This document shows positions 53,551-62,700 of a stretch of DNA of 64,000 nucleotides, piece after piece. Every line of letters starts with the position of its first letter. Position 1 is the stretch's first letter. The notes beneath the pieces were generated by a model, which saw only the letters and a list, made by a program, of their open reading frames with translations, searched no databases and was not told the origin of the DNA. The stretch is from Streptococcus sanguinis. GTDB taxonomy: Bacteria; Bacillota; Bacilli; Lactobacillales; Streptococcaceae. Where the stretch lies: positions 1,364,001 through 1,428,000 of the forward strand of contig NZ_LS483364.1 in the NCBI RefSeq assembly GCF_900475275.1, written 5' to 3'. Both the position numbers and the translations under genes were made by a program.

Positions 53551-54600
53551 CTACTTAAACTGCTGAGAAAAACGAATATCTCCTTGGTAGAAGCCACGAA
53601 TATCGTTGATACCGTAGCGGAGCATAGCTACCCGCTCTTGACCGAGACCAAAGGCAAATCCAGAGTATTTCTCTGCATCAATACCGCTCATTTCCAGTAC
53701 TCGCGGATGCACCATACCAGCTCCCATAATCTCAATCCAGCCAGTCTTCTTGCAGACATTACAGCCGGCACCGCCACACTTGAAGCAGGAAACATCCACT
53801 TCAACAGACGGCTCTGTGAATGGGAAGTATGACGGACGCAGACGGATACTGCGGTCTTGGCCAAACATCTTCTGGACAATCAGCTGCAGTGTTCCTTGCA
53901 GGTTGGCCATGGAAATATTTTCTCCAACCACCAAGCCTTCAATCTGATGGAACTGGTGGGAGTGAGTCGCATCATCGGTATCCCGTCGGAAAACGCGCCC
54001 CGGTGAGATCATCTTGAGTGGCCCTTTAGAAAAGTCATGAGCATCCATAGCTCGCGCCTGTACCGGACTGGTGTGGGTTCTGAGCAAAATCTCCTCTGTA
54101 ATGTAGAAAGTGTCTTGCATATCCCGTGCTGGGTGGTCCTTAGGCAGATTCATCCGCTCAAAGTTGTAATAGTCCTTTTCCACTTCAAAGCCGTCCACGA
54201 CCTGATAGCCCATTCCGATGAAAATATCTTCGATTTCCTCACTAGTTTGGCTAAGAATATGACGGTTCCCAACCGGAATTTGACGGCCTGGCAGGGTCAC
54301 ATCCAAGGATTCCTCAGCCAGTTTCAGAGCTACTAATTGCTCTTCCATCTCTTGAGCAGTCTTTTCAAAGGCTGCTGTCAGAATATCACGCGCTTCATTG
54401 ACATGCTTCCCGATAATCGGCCGCATTTCAGCTGAAATATCCTTCATCCCTTTTAGGACTTCAGTCAGCGAACCCTTCTTACCTAAGACAGCTACACGCA
54501 AGTCCTGCAGTTCTTTTTGATTCTCCGCCTTGAGCTGCTTGAGAGAAGCCAGAGTCTCTTCGCGCAGGCTTTTCAATTGTTCTTCAATCGTTTTCGTCAT
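53551..54600 (-). CDS. pheS: Phenylalanyl-tRNA synthetase alpha subunit
   Basis: A 349-residue class II synthetase subunit. The N-terminal coiled coil (residues 1-90, [20 protein letters not shown]) binds tRNA. Class II motif 2 is [20 protein letters not shown], and motif 3 is [29 protein letters not shown] marks the Phe-binding region. A zinc-like cluster [16 protein letters not shown] lies near residue 273, as in other Gram-positive PheS. A T-box leader precedes it. Confidence 0.97.
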   Translation of the reverse strand: MTKTIEEQLKSLREETLASLKQLKAENQKELQDLRVAVLGKKGSLTEVLKGMKDISAEMRPIIGKHVNEARDILTAAFEKTAQEMEEQLVALKLAEESLDVTLPGRQIPVGNRHILSQTSEEIEDIFIGMGYQVVDGFEVEKDYYNFERMNLPKDHPARDMQDTFYITEEILLRTHTSPVQARAMDAHDFSKGPLKMISPGRVFRRDTDDATHSHQFHQIEGLVVGENISMANLQGTLQLIVQKMFGQDRSIRLRPSYFPFTEPSVEVDVSCFKCGGAGCNVCKKTGWIEIMGAGMVHPRVLEMSGIDAEKYSGFAFGLGQERVAMLRYGINDIRGFYQGDIRFSQQFK

Positions 54601-54604
54601 TTTC

Positions 54605-54811
54605 CCTCCAAAATAAAAAGCGCGCCAATCTCCATAAGCGGAGCGTTGACACGCGGTACCATCCGTTTTTTATCTGGCAAGCCAGACCTTACTTATCAAT
54701 CCTAGAGCAAGTGAATTCGCCTAGCTTTCATCTAGAGAGCTTTCAGTCGATGGCTCCCCTCCCTGTTAAACTTCCCCTAGGTTACTGGTCTTGCGGATTG
54801 CTATTCAGTTA
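54605..54811 (-). ncRNA. T-box leader for pheS (tRNA-Phe responsive)
   Basis: The minus strand carries the T-box core GGATGGTACCGCG (54652-54664), ending a leader of about 200 bases before pheS. A stem I closed by CCTAG/CTAGG holds a candidate specifier TTC (Phe; 54713-54715), flanked by GAA before and A after. The core is followed by a long G+C-rich terminator stem (54616-54656) and TTTTTATTTT. Uncharged tRNA-Phe should stabilise the antiterminator and allow pheS, the acetyltransferase and pheT to be transcribed. Confidence 0.9.
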
Positions 54812-54817
54812 TATTTC

Positions 54818-54846
54818 ATTCTAACAGATTTCTAAACATTTCGCAA
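54818..54846 (-). promoter_or_regulatory. pheS leader promoter
   Basis: -35 TTGCGA (54841-54846), a 17-base spacer and -10 TAGAAT (54818-54823), with TG one base upstream of the -10. Confidence 0.65.
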
Positions 54847-54882
54847 GCTCAGTTAAAGAATTTACAAGAAGAGACTATCGAG

Positions 54883-54911
54883 AAAAAGAAGCCTGTCAAA
54901 CAACAGACTTC
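54883..54911 (-). terminator. Terminator of the TrpX-like gene
   Basis: GAAGTCTGT pairs with ACAGGCTTC (one wobble) around a six-base loop, followed by TTTTT on the minus strand. It closes the transcript right after the single gene. Confidence 0.85.
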
Positions 54912-54918
54912 CTTCTTT

Positions 54919-55926
54919 CTATTTAATCACTTGTCCTGCTTCTTTCAGAACATCTTCTGGTACAGTAATGCCAAGTTCTTTCGCATTTTTGGTATTGATA
55001 ACAGATTTACCTGTATCAAAAATATCTACTGCAGTATCAGCAGGTTTAGCACCTTTAAGGACTTTAGCTGCCATTTTTCCAGTCGCAACACCTAGGTCAT
55101 ACTGGTCTACAACGACAGAGGCAAGACCACCTTCTTCTACCATGGCTGTTGCACTTGGATAAATCGGTTTCTTAGCTTCTTTATTGCTGGACACAACTGT
55201 CGCAAAAGCTGATGCAATGGTATTGTCAATTGGAATCCAGATAGCGTCAACCTTGCCAGTCATGACATTCATGGTTGAAGCAATTTCATTTGTGGACGGA
55301 ACAGAGTATTCCTCTACCTTGTAGCCTGCCTCTTCAGCCAATTTTTTGAACTCTTCCACTTGAGTTTTAGAATTGTCTTCGCTGCTAGAATATAGCGCAC
55401 CGATAGTCTTAACATCTGGAGTTAATTTTTTAATCAGCTCTAGCTGTTGCTTAGCTGGATTGCGGTCAGAGACACCAGTGATATTGCCCCCTGGATTGTC
55501 CAGATTTTTCACTAGGTTTGCTCCGACCGGATCTGTGATAGCTCCCATGACAATAGGCTTGTCCTTAGTAGCTGCAGCCAGTCCTTGTGCAGACGGAGTC
55601 GCAATCCCAATCAGCACATCATTGTCATTGGAGACCAGCTGCTTGCTCATAGTAGAAACCTTACTCTGATCGCCCTCAGCATTCATAAAGTCAATCTTAA
55701 TCTTGTCGCCCTTATAACCTTCCTCAGCCAGACCATCCTGGATTCCTTTGTAAATCAAATCCAGTGAAGGGTGGCTGACATACTGCAGCACGCCGACCTT
55801 GACTGTCTGACTATCACTACTAGTCTTAGTAGTATTGCCTTTACTGTTCAGGCTGGAATAGACTATCCCACCGATTGCCAAAACGGCCAGAAGGCCTAAG
55901 ATAGTGATTAATCGTTTGTTTTTCAT
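54919..55926 (-). CDS. TrpX-like ABC transporter substrate-binding protein
   Basis: A 335-residue ABC_sub_bind family protein, the family of TrpX, the tryptophan-type binding protein of streptococci. KVGVLQYVSHPSLDLIYKGI near residue 42, ATPSAQGLAAATKDKPIVMG near 110, and VTDP-like AITDPVGANLVKN are typical. The N-terminus has one hydrophobic segment (about 6-26) and no lipobox Cys, so it may be tethered by an uncleaved helix. Usually permease and ATPase genes follow; here a terminator follows at once. A T-box leader precedes it. Confidence 0.88.
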   Translation of the reverse strand: MKNKRLITILGLLAVLAIGGIVYSSLNSKGNTTKTSSDSQTVKVGVLQYVSHPSLDLIYKGIQDGLAEEGYKGDKIKIDFMNAEGDQSKVSTMSKQLVSNDNDVLIGIATPSAQGLAAATKDKPIVMGAITDPVGANLVKNLDNPGGNITGVSDRNPAKQQLELIKKLTPDVKTIGALYSSSEDNSKTQVEEFKKLAEEAGYKVEEYSVPSTNEIASTMNVMTGKVDAIWIPIDNTIASAFATVVSSNKEAKKPIYPSATAMVEEGGLASVVVDQYDLGVATGKMAAKVLKGAKPADTAVDIFDTGKSVINTKNAKELGITVPEDVLKEAGQVIK

Positions 55927-56029
55927 GTTCTTTCCCCATTTCTATGTTTTATATTTTTTCTGTTTAATCCCTAGGGACGCCATCGTTTAAACATAGGCAA
56001 TTCTCCTTGTTTTTTTATAATAAGCAACA

Positions 56030-56272
56030 AAAAACCTCACACAGGTACTCTGTGTGAGGGCGTAAATCGCGGTGCCACCTCAATTATGGAAAATAACTAA
56101 TATTCCCCATATCTCTGTCTTGTCATCAAACAAGCTGCACTGTAAGGTGTGCCTACCGAATTCTTATTGTTTCAAATTCATTTTATCAATTAGCCCAATT
56201 TCGTTCATGCCCACCGCCTGTTTGCACCAACTACAGGCTCTCTAAAAGACAGTCATAAATTACTTTCTAATC
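56030..56272 (-). ncRNA. T-box leader for the TrpX-like gene
   Basis: The minus strand shows the T-box core GAGGTGGCACCGCG (56068-56082) and then a near-perfect terminator CCTCACACAG with its complement and TTTTTT (56035-56059). Upstream are AGAGAGCC and other stem I-like elements. A TGG (56195-56197), preceded by GAAAT, is the candidate specifier for tryptophan. The leader of about 240 bases starts at the promoter at 56279 and ends about 100 bases before the coding start. Confidence 0.9.
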
Positions 56273-56278
56273 TACACT

Positions 56279-56307
56279 ATTATAAAGTATACTGACGAAA
56301 ATGTCAA
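56279..56307 (-). promoter_or_regulatory. Promoter of the TrpX-like gene leader
   Basis: Full-consensus TTGACA (56302-56307) and TATAAT (56279-56284) with a 17-base spacer. Confidence 0.88.
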
Positions 56308-56420
56308 GATTAAAATCCAATTATTTAATACATTGTTAATTATTCTGATATTCAAAGAATCATCTTCATTTTTTAGAATAAAAATAAAATCATCTCCAAC
56401 GTTTCTCTATTAAAGCTATT

Positions 56421-57662
56421 TTATTTAAATACTTCAACCATCGTAAGTTCGTTTTCTTTATCAAATCTAAGAAAAGCATAATTTATAGATTCCAGACACT
56501 TAGTAGATTTATACGCTATTCCGTTATATCCTATTTTTGAACAGATTGCTGCAACAATATTGCTCATAATATATTCTATCCTAAATGACTTTGAATCCGA
56601 TTTTGATGGCTGAGAAATAAGTCCATCAAAATCACTCTGTTTATCTTTCCCTCTCTTAAAAACAAAATTTATTGGAAACATTTTTAAAGTTTTACTAAGA
56701 ATAAATTTAGCATATACATATTCCTTCCCTTGATCTAAAGGAACTTCTTCTTGAAGAACATCTAAGTTATTAGCACAATATAGAACACTCACTCCAATAT
56801 CATTATACCTTCCATGCCCCGATACCCCATATGGAGGCTCCCATAATTTGTCATCTGGCGGTGATTCGCTAATTTGATAGCCAAGTTCCATAGTTCGTGT
56901 TCTAAAAATTGTTCTTCCAGAAGCTAAAGGGTAATAACCTCCCTTTTCATACAAAGACTTAATAACTTCTTCAAGACTTAAAAAAGCTTTATTTTGAGAA
57001 ACATAAAGTTTATTTTGTATATATTCATCCTTCAAGTCAACTAACTCTTCCATTGTTAATTCATTTGCCAATAAGCTGACTTCTTTCTCTATTTCTTCAA
57101 TTTCTCCATAAAACCTTTCATCAAATTCGTCTAAAGATTCTTTTGTGTAAATTTTCGAAAACTCATCAAAAAAACCATAGTCTATTTTTTCATCATAATT
57201 AGGTCCAGAACCAAAGCCACACACTGGGCAGTACATAGATTTAACAATTTCATCAATGGTATCTAAATCAAATTGATCATAGATAAATTCTCCTACTTCA
57301 ATTGAGGTATCTAAATCATCAATCATACCCTCAACATCATCCTCTTCATCAAAGAATCCACCATGTCGCATACTGGTAAATATTTCTGATGGTTGAGAAC
57401 AAAACTGACAACCTTCAATTTTAGATGTTAGTTGCTCTCCAATAAAATGATACAATCTTTCCATTAACTCATCGTCATCAAAGTAAGATTCACTTTTCGA
57501 TATTTTATTACTACAATTTTGGCATATACTTTCTACTTCTTGGTTTACAGAAAATTCATCAAAAAGTTCTTCAAGAAAATTTCCTTTTTCTGGAGCACTT
57601 CTTACAATGTACTCTTCCACTGCCAAAACTTTTTTGAACTCATCACATCTCGTACAAATCAA
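56421..57662 (-). CDS. RES domain protein with N-terminal zinc-finger (HEPN/RES-NTD1-like) region
   Basis: A 413-residue protein, clearly more AT-rich than its neighbours, suggesting transfer. The N-terminal 150 residues hold four CxxC pairs (C3/C6, C47/C50, C85/C88, C145/C148), likely two zinc sites. A helical acidic middle follows. The C-terminal RES domain (from about 240) shows FRTRT (Arg254/256), GHGRYNDIGVSVLYCANN, then QEEV (Glu305/306), and GIAYKST with Ser386. RES domains degrade NAD or ADP-ribosylate in toxin-antitoxin modules; members fused to HEPN-type N-termini are proposed defence or stress effectors. No antitoxin gene is adjacent. The start at an ATG has no strong site; function is inference. 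Confidence 0.82.
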   Translation of the reverse strand: MICTRCDEFKKVLAVEEYIVRSAPEKGNFLEELFDEFSVNQEVESICQNCSNKISKSESYFDDDELMERLYHFIGEQLTSKIEGCQFCSQPSEIFTSMRHGGFFDEEDDVEGMIDDLDTSIEVGEFIYDQFDLDTIDEIVKSMYCPVCGFGSGPNYDEKIDYGFFDEFSKIYTKESLDEFDERFYGEIEEIEKEVSLLANELTMEELVDLKDEYIQNKLYVSQNKAFLSLEEVIKSLYEKGGYYPLASGRTIFRTRTMELGYQISESPPDDKLWEPPYGVSGHGRYNDIGVSVLYCANNLDVLQEEVPLDQGKEYVYAKFILSKTLKMFPINFVFKRGKDKQSDFDGLISQPSKSDSKSFRIEYIMSNIVAAICSKIGYNGIAYKSTKCLESINYAFLRFDKENELTMVEVFK

Positions 57663-57858
57663 ATAATATACCTTGCTTTCAAGTTATTTATGAATAATAT
57701 ACATTATACCACAATCTCCTCTTTTTCCATTCCTTTGCATTGTCATATTGCTGTAAAACAGTTCAAAAAATAATTAGGGTACATTATGATTATTTCTTTT
57801 AATGTATAGACCCCTTTCAAGAAATATTCATCAACTTCCTGGTCTATTTTCTGTGATA

Positions 57859-57867
57859 TGATATAAT
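57859..57867 (+). promoter_or_regulatory. fbpA/pavA promoter (extended -10)
   Basis: TATAAT (57862-57867) is preceded by TGA, 35 bases before the start codon. No -35 consensus is found. Confidence 0.55.
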
Positions 57868-57901
57868 GATAGAAGTTATTTCTATGAAAGAGAGAATATA
57901 G

Positions 57902-59551
57902 ATGTCTTTCGACGGATTTTTTTTACACCACATGACAGAGGAGCTCAGCCGCGAATTGTTGAGCGGCCGTATTCAGAAGATTAATCAGCCCTTTGAACAG
58001 GAGCTGGTTTTACAGATTCGCAGCAACCGTAAAAGCCACAAGCTGCTCTTATCAGCCCACTCGGTCTTTGGGCGCGTCCAGCTGACAGATACCACGTTTG
58101 AAAATCCAGCTGTTCCCAATACCTTTATCATGGTGATGCGCAAATACCTGCAGGGCGCTGTTATTGAAGCAATCCAGCAGGTGGAGAATGACCGGATTTT
58201 GGAAATCAGCGTCTCCAATAAGAACGAAATCGGCGATAGCGTGGCTGTGACTCTGGTCATCGAAATCATGGGCAAGCACAGCAATATCATTCTCTTGGAC
58301 AAGGCTAGCGGTAAGATTATTGAGGCCATCAAACATGTCGGATTTTCACAAAATAGCTATCGAACGATCCTGCCTGGCTCAACCTATGTCGCACCGCCTC
58401 AGACAGGCAGTCTCAATCCTTTCGCTGTGGGTGATGAAAAGCTCTTTGAAATCTTACATACTGAAGACTTAGAGCCCAAACGCCTGCAGCAGATTTTTCA
58501 GGGATTGGGCCGAGATACGGCTACTGAGCTCAGTGGCCGTCTGACAGCTGACAAGCTCAAAACTTTCCGTGCATTTTTTGCCAGTCCAACTCAGCCAAGC
58601 CTGACCGAAAAATCCTTCTCTGCTCTGCTATTTTCCGACAGCAAGACCCAAATGTCCACGCTATCCGAGCTTTTGGACACTTTCTATAAGGACAAGGCTG
58701 AGCGAGATCGAGTCAACCAGCAGGCTAGCGAACTGATTCGTCGAGTAGAAAATGAGTTGGAAAAGAACCGAAAAAAGCTGGTTAAGCAAGAGGAAGAACT
58801 TCTAGCAACGGAGAATGCAGAGGAATTCCGTCAAAAAGGGGAGCTCTTAACTACCTTTCTCCATCAGGTACCTAACGATCAGGACCAGGTTGAGTTGGAT
58901 AATTACTATACAGGTGAGAAGATTATCATCTCGCTTGACAAGGCCCTGACTCCCAACCAAAATGCCCAGCGCTATTTCAAACGTTACCAGAAGCTCAAGG
59001 AAGCCGTCAAACACCTGACCAGCTTGATTGAGGAGACACGGACTACGATTCTCTACCTAGAGAGCGTGGAAACAGCCCTTTCTCAGGCCAGCCTGACTGA
59101 AATTGCAGAAATTCGGGAGGAACTAATCCAGACTGGCTTTATCCGCCGACGCCAAAGAGAGAAAATCCACAAAAGACAGAAACCGGAGAAATATTTGGCA
59201 ACAGATGGCCAAACTATTATCCTAGTTGGACGCAATAATCTACAAAATGACGAGCTGACGTTTAAGATGGCCAAGAAGGACGAGCTTTGGTTTCACGCCA
59301 AGGATATTCCAGGTAGTCATGTGGTCATCACAGGCAATCTTCAGCCCAGCGATGAAGTCAAGACAGACGCTGCCGAGTTAGCAGCCTATTTTTCCAAAGC
59401 TAGACTCTCCAATCTGGTCCAAGTAGATATGATTGAGACTAGAAAGCTCAACAAACCAACCGGTGGAAAGCCAGGATTTGTCACCTATACGGGCCAGAAA
59501 ACCCTGCGCGTCACACCGGATGAAGAGAAAATTAAAAGCATGAAGATATAA
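57902..59551 (+). CDS. fbpA: Fibronectin-binding protein A / PavA (NFACT, RqcH family)
   Basis: A 549-residue NFACT protein. The N-terminal NFACT-N domain begins MSFDGFFLHHMTEELSRELL; a coiled coil covers about residues 270-420 (NQQASELIRRVENELEKNRK); the C-terminal NFACT-R domain has KDELWFHAKDIPGSHVVI. In streptococci (PavA, FbpA) it is reported on the cell surface without signal peptide or anchor and aids adherence and virulence. The same family (RqcH) recruits tRNA-Ala for tailing of stalled nascent chains in Bacillus. Both roles may apply. It converges on the CshA-type gene. Confidence 0.95.
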   Translation: MSFDGFFLHHMTEELSRELLSGRIQKINQPFEQELVLQIRSNRKSHKLLLSAHSVFGRVQLTDTTFENPAVPNTFIMVMRKYLQGAVIEAIQQVENDRILEISVSNKNEIGDSVAVTLVIEIMGKHSNIILLDKASGKIIEAIKHVGFSQNSYRTILPGSTYVAPPQTGSLNPFAVGDEKLFEILHTEDLEPKRLQQIFQGLGRDTATELSGRLTADKLKTFRAFFASPTQPSLTEKSFSALLFSDSKTQMSTLSELLDTFYKDKAERDRVNQQASELIRRVENELEKNRKKLVKQEEELLATENAEEFRQKGELLTTFLHQVPNDQDQVELDNYYTGEKIIISLDKALTPNQNAQRYFKRYQKLKEAVKHLTSLIEETRTTILYLESVETALSQASLTEIAEIREELIQTGFIRRRQREKIHKRQKPEKYLATDGQTIILVGRNNLQNDELTFKMAKKDELWFHAKDIPGSHVVITGNLQPSDEVKTDAAELAAYFSKARLSNLVQVDMIETRKLNKPTGGKPGFVTYTGQKTLRVTPDEEKIKSMKI

Positions 59552-59650
59552 AGTTACCCTCTTTAACTATCAAACTGACTTAGGAGCAGGACAGTCATTA
59601 GCCAGCTGAAGCTTTCGATTCTTTCTATTAATTCCAACAATTTTTTGTTA

Positions 59651-59687
59651 AAAAAAAACAGGTAGAACATAAGTTCTACCTATTTTT
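59651..59687. terminator. Bidirectional terminator between fbpA and the CshA-type gene
   Basis: AGGTAGAAC and GTTCTACCT form a 9-bp stem with an ATAA loop, with eight A on one side and five T on the other, between convergent genes. Confidence 0.88.
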
Positions 59688-59739
59688 GAGCTTTTCCGAA
59701 ATTCTTCTAGTTTATTAACGGAATTTCTTCAAGCCTATG

Positions 59740-62700
59740 TTAGTCTTCAGACTTTTTCTTTCTCTTCTCTAAGCCCATCAGTCCCAAACCTGATACTCCC
59801 GCAAGCAAGCTTGCAGCTAAGTATGAGGTTTCTTCTGTACCTGTCTTAGGAAGGGATTTTGCACCCTCACTCTTAGAAAGTGATGGAGGGGCAGGCGTAA
59901 TCGTCCGCTCTGGCTGAACAGGATTTTCTGTCACAGTCGGAACGTAAACTGCTGAAATCATCTGACCGTTGCGGTCTTTGCGAATCACTGTCACACCGTC
60001 AGCTTGGCCGACAAAGCCAGTTTCCGGTACAAAGGTCACTGTGCCATCTGGCGCAATCGTGTAAGTACCTTGACCTGGAACAACCTTTTCAGTACTGCCA
60101 TCCTCGAAAGTTGGAGGAACGGTTGGATCTACGTCGCCTTCAAAGATTGGTTTACCAGTTTGAGGCTGGCCTTTGAGACCGGTGCTACCGGTATCTTCTG
60201 TGGCCGTGCTTCCCAAAACAGTTGGGGTATAGGTTGCCGTCACGGCATTGCCATAAATATCTGAACGTTTCACGACAACTCCGCGAGCAGTTCCGACAAA
60301 GTCGGCTTCCGGCACAAAGGTCACTGCCCCTAGCATAGTGAACCGATAAGTTCCTTCTCCTGGGACAACCATTTCGGTGCTGCCGTCCGCAAAGGTCGGT
60401 GCTACTGCATGGTCAATCGCCCCTTCAAAAGTTGGCGTGCCCGTTTGAGCTTGGCCCTTGCGGCCACTGGATACACTGTCCTTGCTAGTTGATGGTGCAA
60501 CCACGGTTGGAACATAGCGAGCTGTAACTGAAGTGCCATTCTTATCACGACGAATAAGAGTCACACCGCTTCCCTGACCAAGGAAATCAGCTTCTGGAGT
60601 GAAGGTGACTGTCCCATCTGACGTGATGGTATAAGTCCCCTCACCCGGAATAGTCTTTTCCTTGCTTCCGTCTTCGAAGGTTGGTGCAATCGTCTCATCA
60701 ATTGGCACCAATGGATTACCTGACTCAAATACAGGTTTGCCTGTTTGAACATGACCTTTGATATTCGTAGAGGTCGCATCTTTACCAGTTGGAGTAACCT
60801 TGGCAAACTCTGGACTGTAGGTAGCTGTTACTGGAGTGCCATTTTTATCGACACGTTTTACAGTCACTGAATCTGGTTTGCCTACAAACTGCTTGTCTGG
60901 AGTAAAGGTCACTGCTCCATCTGGAGTAATGGTGTATGTTCCCTGACCTGGAATGGTCTTTTCCTTGCTGCCATCGTCGAAGCTTGGCACAACTGAGTCA
61001 TCAATTGGAACCAGTGGATCACCACCTGCAAAGGTCGGTGTGCCGGTTTGTGGAACACCTTGTGGACCGGTGCTGGTTGTATTGGTGCTAGTAGGAATCA
61101 CTTCTTTCACTACCGCTTGGTACTTGACGGTTACTGGAGTGCCATTGGCATCGGTACGAGTCAATTCAAGTTCCGGTATCTCACCCTTAAACTGCTTGTC
61201 TGGAGTGAAAGTCACCTTACCGTCCGCATCAACTTCAAACTTACCAACATTCGGTACTTCTTTGACAGAAGAACCATTGTCAAATAACGGAGTCGAACCA
61301 GCAGGGAATGGAACAGAGTTGTGCCCTGGAGTGAAGCTTACTTTGCCTTCTTGAACTTGGCCTTGCAAGCCTTCTGTCTTAGTGCCAGTACCAGTTGGAG
61401 TTACTTTCGTAAATTCTGGACTGTAAGTCGCAGTCACTTCCGTGCCGTTCTTATCTACACGTTTCACAGTGACTGGATCTGGTTTACCAACATATTGTTT
61501 TTCAGGTGTGAAAGTCACTACGCCATCTGGTGCAATGGTGTAAGTTCCTTGACCTGGAATCTTTTTCTCCTTGCTGCCATCTTCGAAAGTTGGCTCTACT
61601 GATTCATCAATTGGAACTAGTGGATCACCACCCGCAAACGTTGGAGTACCGGTTTGTGGAACACCTTGAGGACCAGTGCTAGTCGCATTGGTGCCAGTTG
61701 GAATCACTTCTTTCACTACTGCTTGATATTTGACGGTGATAGGAGTACCGTTGGCATCCACACGAGTTAATTCGAGTTCCGGTGTTTCACCCTTGAATTG
61801 TTTGTCTGGTGTGAAAGTCACCTTTCCATCCGCATTCACTTCGAACTTGCCGACATTTGGAACTTCTTTCACTGTTGAATTGTTATCAAACAGCGGAGTT
61901 GAACCAGCTGGGAATGGAACAGAGTCATGGCCTGGGGTGAAGCTTACTTTACCTTCTTGGACTTGACCTTGAAGACCTTCTGTCTTATCACCAGTACCAG
62001 TTGGAGTTACCTTGGTAAACTCTGGACTGTAGGTCGCTGTCACTGGTGTGCCGTTCTTATCCACTCGTTTTACTGTGACTGGGTCTGGTTTACCTACAAA
62101 TTGCTTGTCTGGAGTGAAGGTCACTGCTCCATACGGAGTGATGGTATACGTTCCTTGACCTGGAATGGTCTTCTTCTTGCTTCCATCTTCGAAAGTTGGC
62201 TCTACTGAGTCATCAATTGGAACTAGTGGATCACCGCCAGCAAAAGTTGGGGTGCCAGTTTGCGGAACACCTTGAGGACCAGTGCTAATCACATTGGTGC
62301 TAGTAGGAATCACTTCTTTCACTACCGCTTGGTACTTGACGGTTACTGGAGTGCCATTAGCATCCACACGAGTCAATTCGAGTTCTGGTGTTTCACCCTT
62401 GAATTGTTTGTCTGGAGTGAAAGTAACCTTGCCGTCCGCATCCACTTCGAACTTACCAACATTTGGCACTTCTTTAATATTCTTTCCGTTACCAAAGAGT
62501 GGAGTCGAACCGGCTGGGAATGGAACTGAGTCATGACCAGGCGTAAAGGTCACTTTGCCTTCCTGGACTTGACCTTGTAGGCCTTCTGTCTTAGTGCCAG
62601 TACCAGTTGGCGTAACCTTAGTAAACTCTGGGCTGTAAGTTGCCGTTACTGGTGTACCGTTCTTATCCACTCGCTTCACAGTGATTGGATCTGGTTTACC

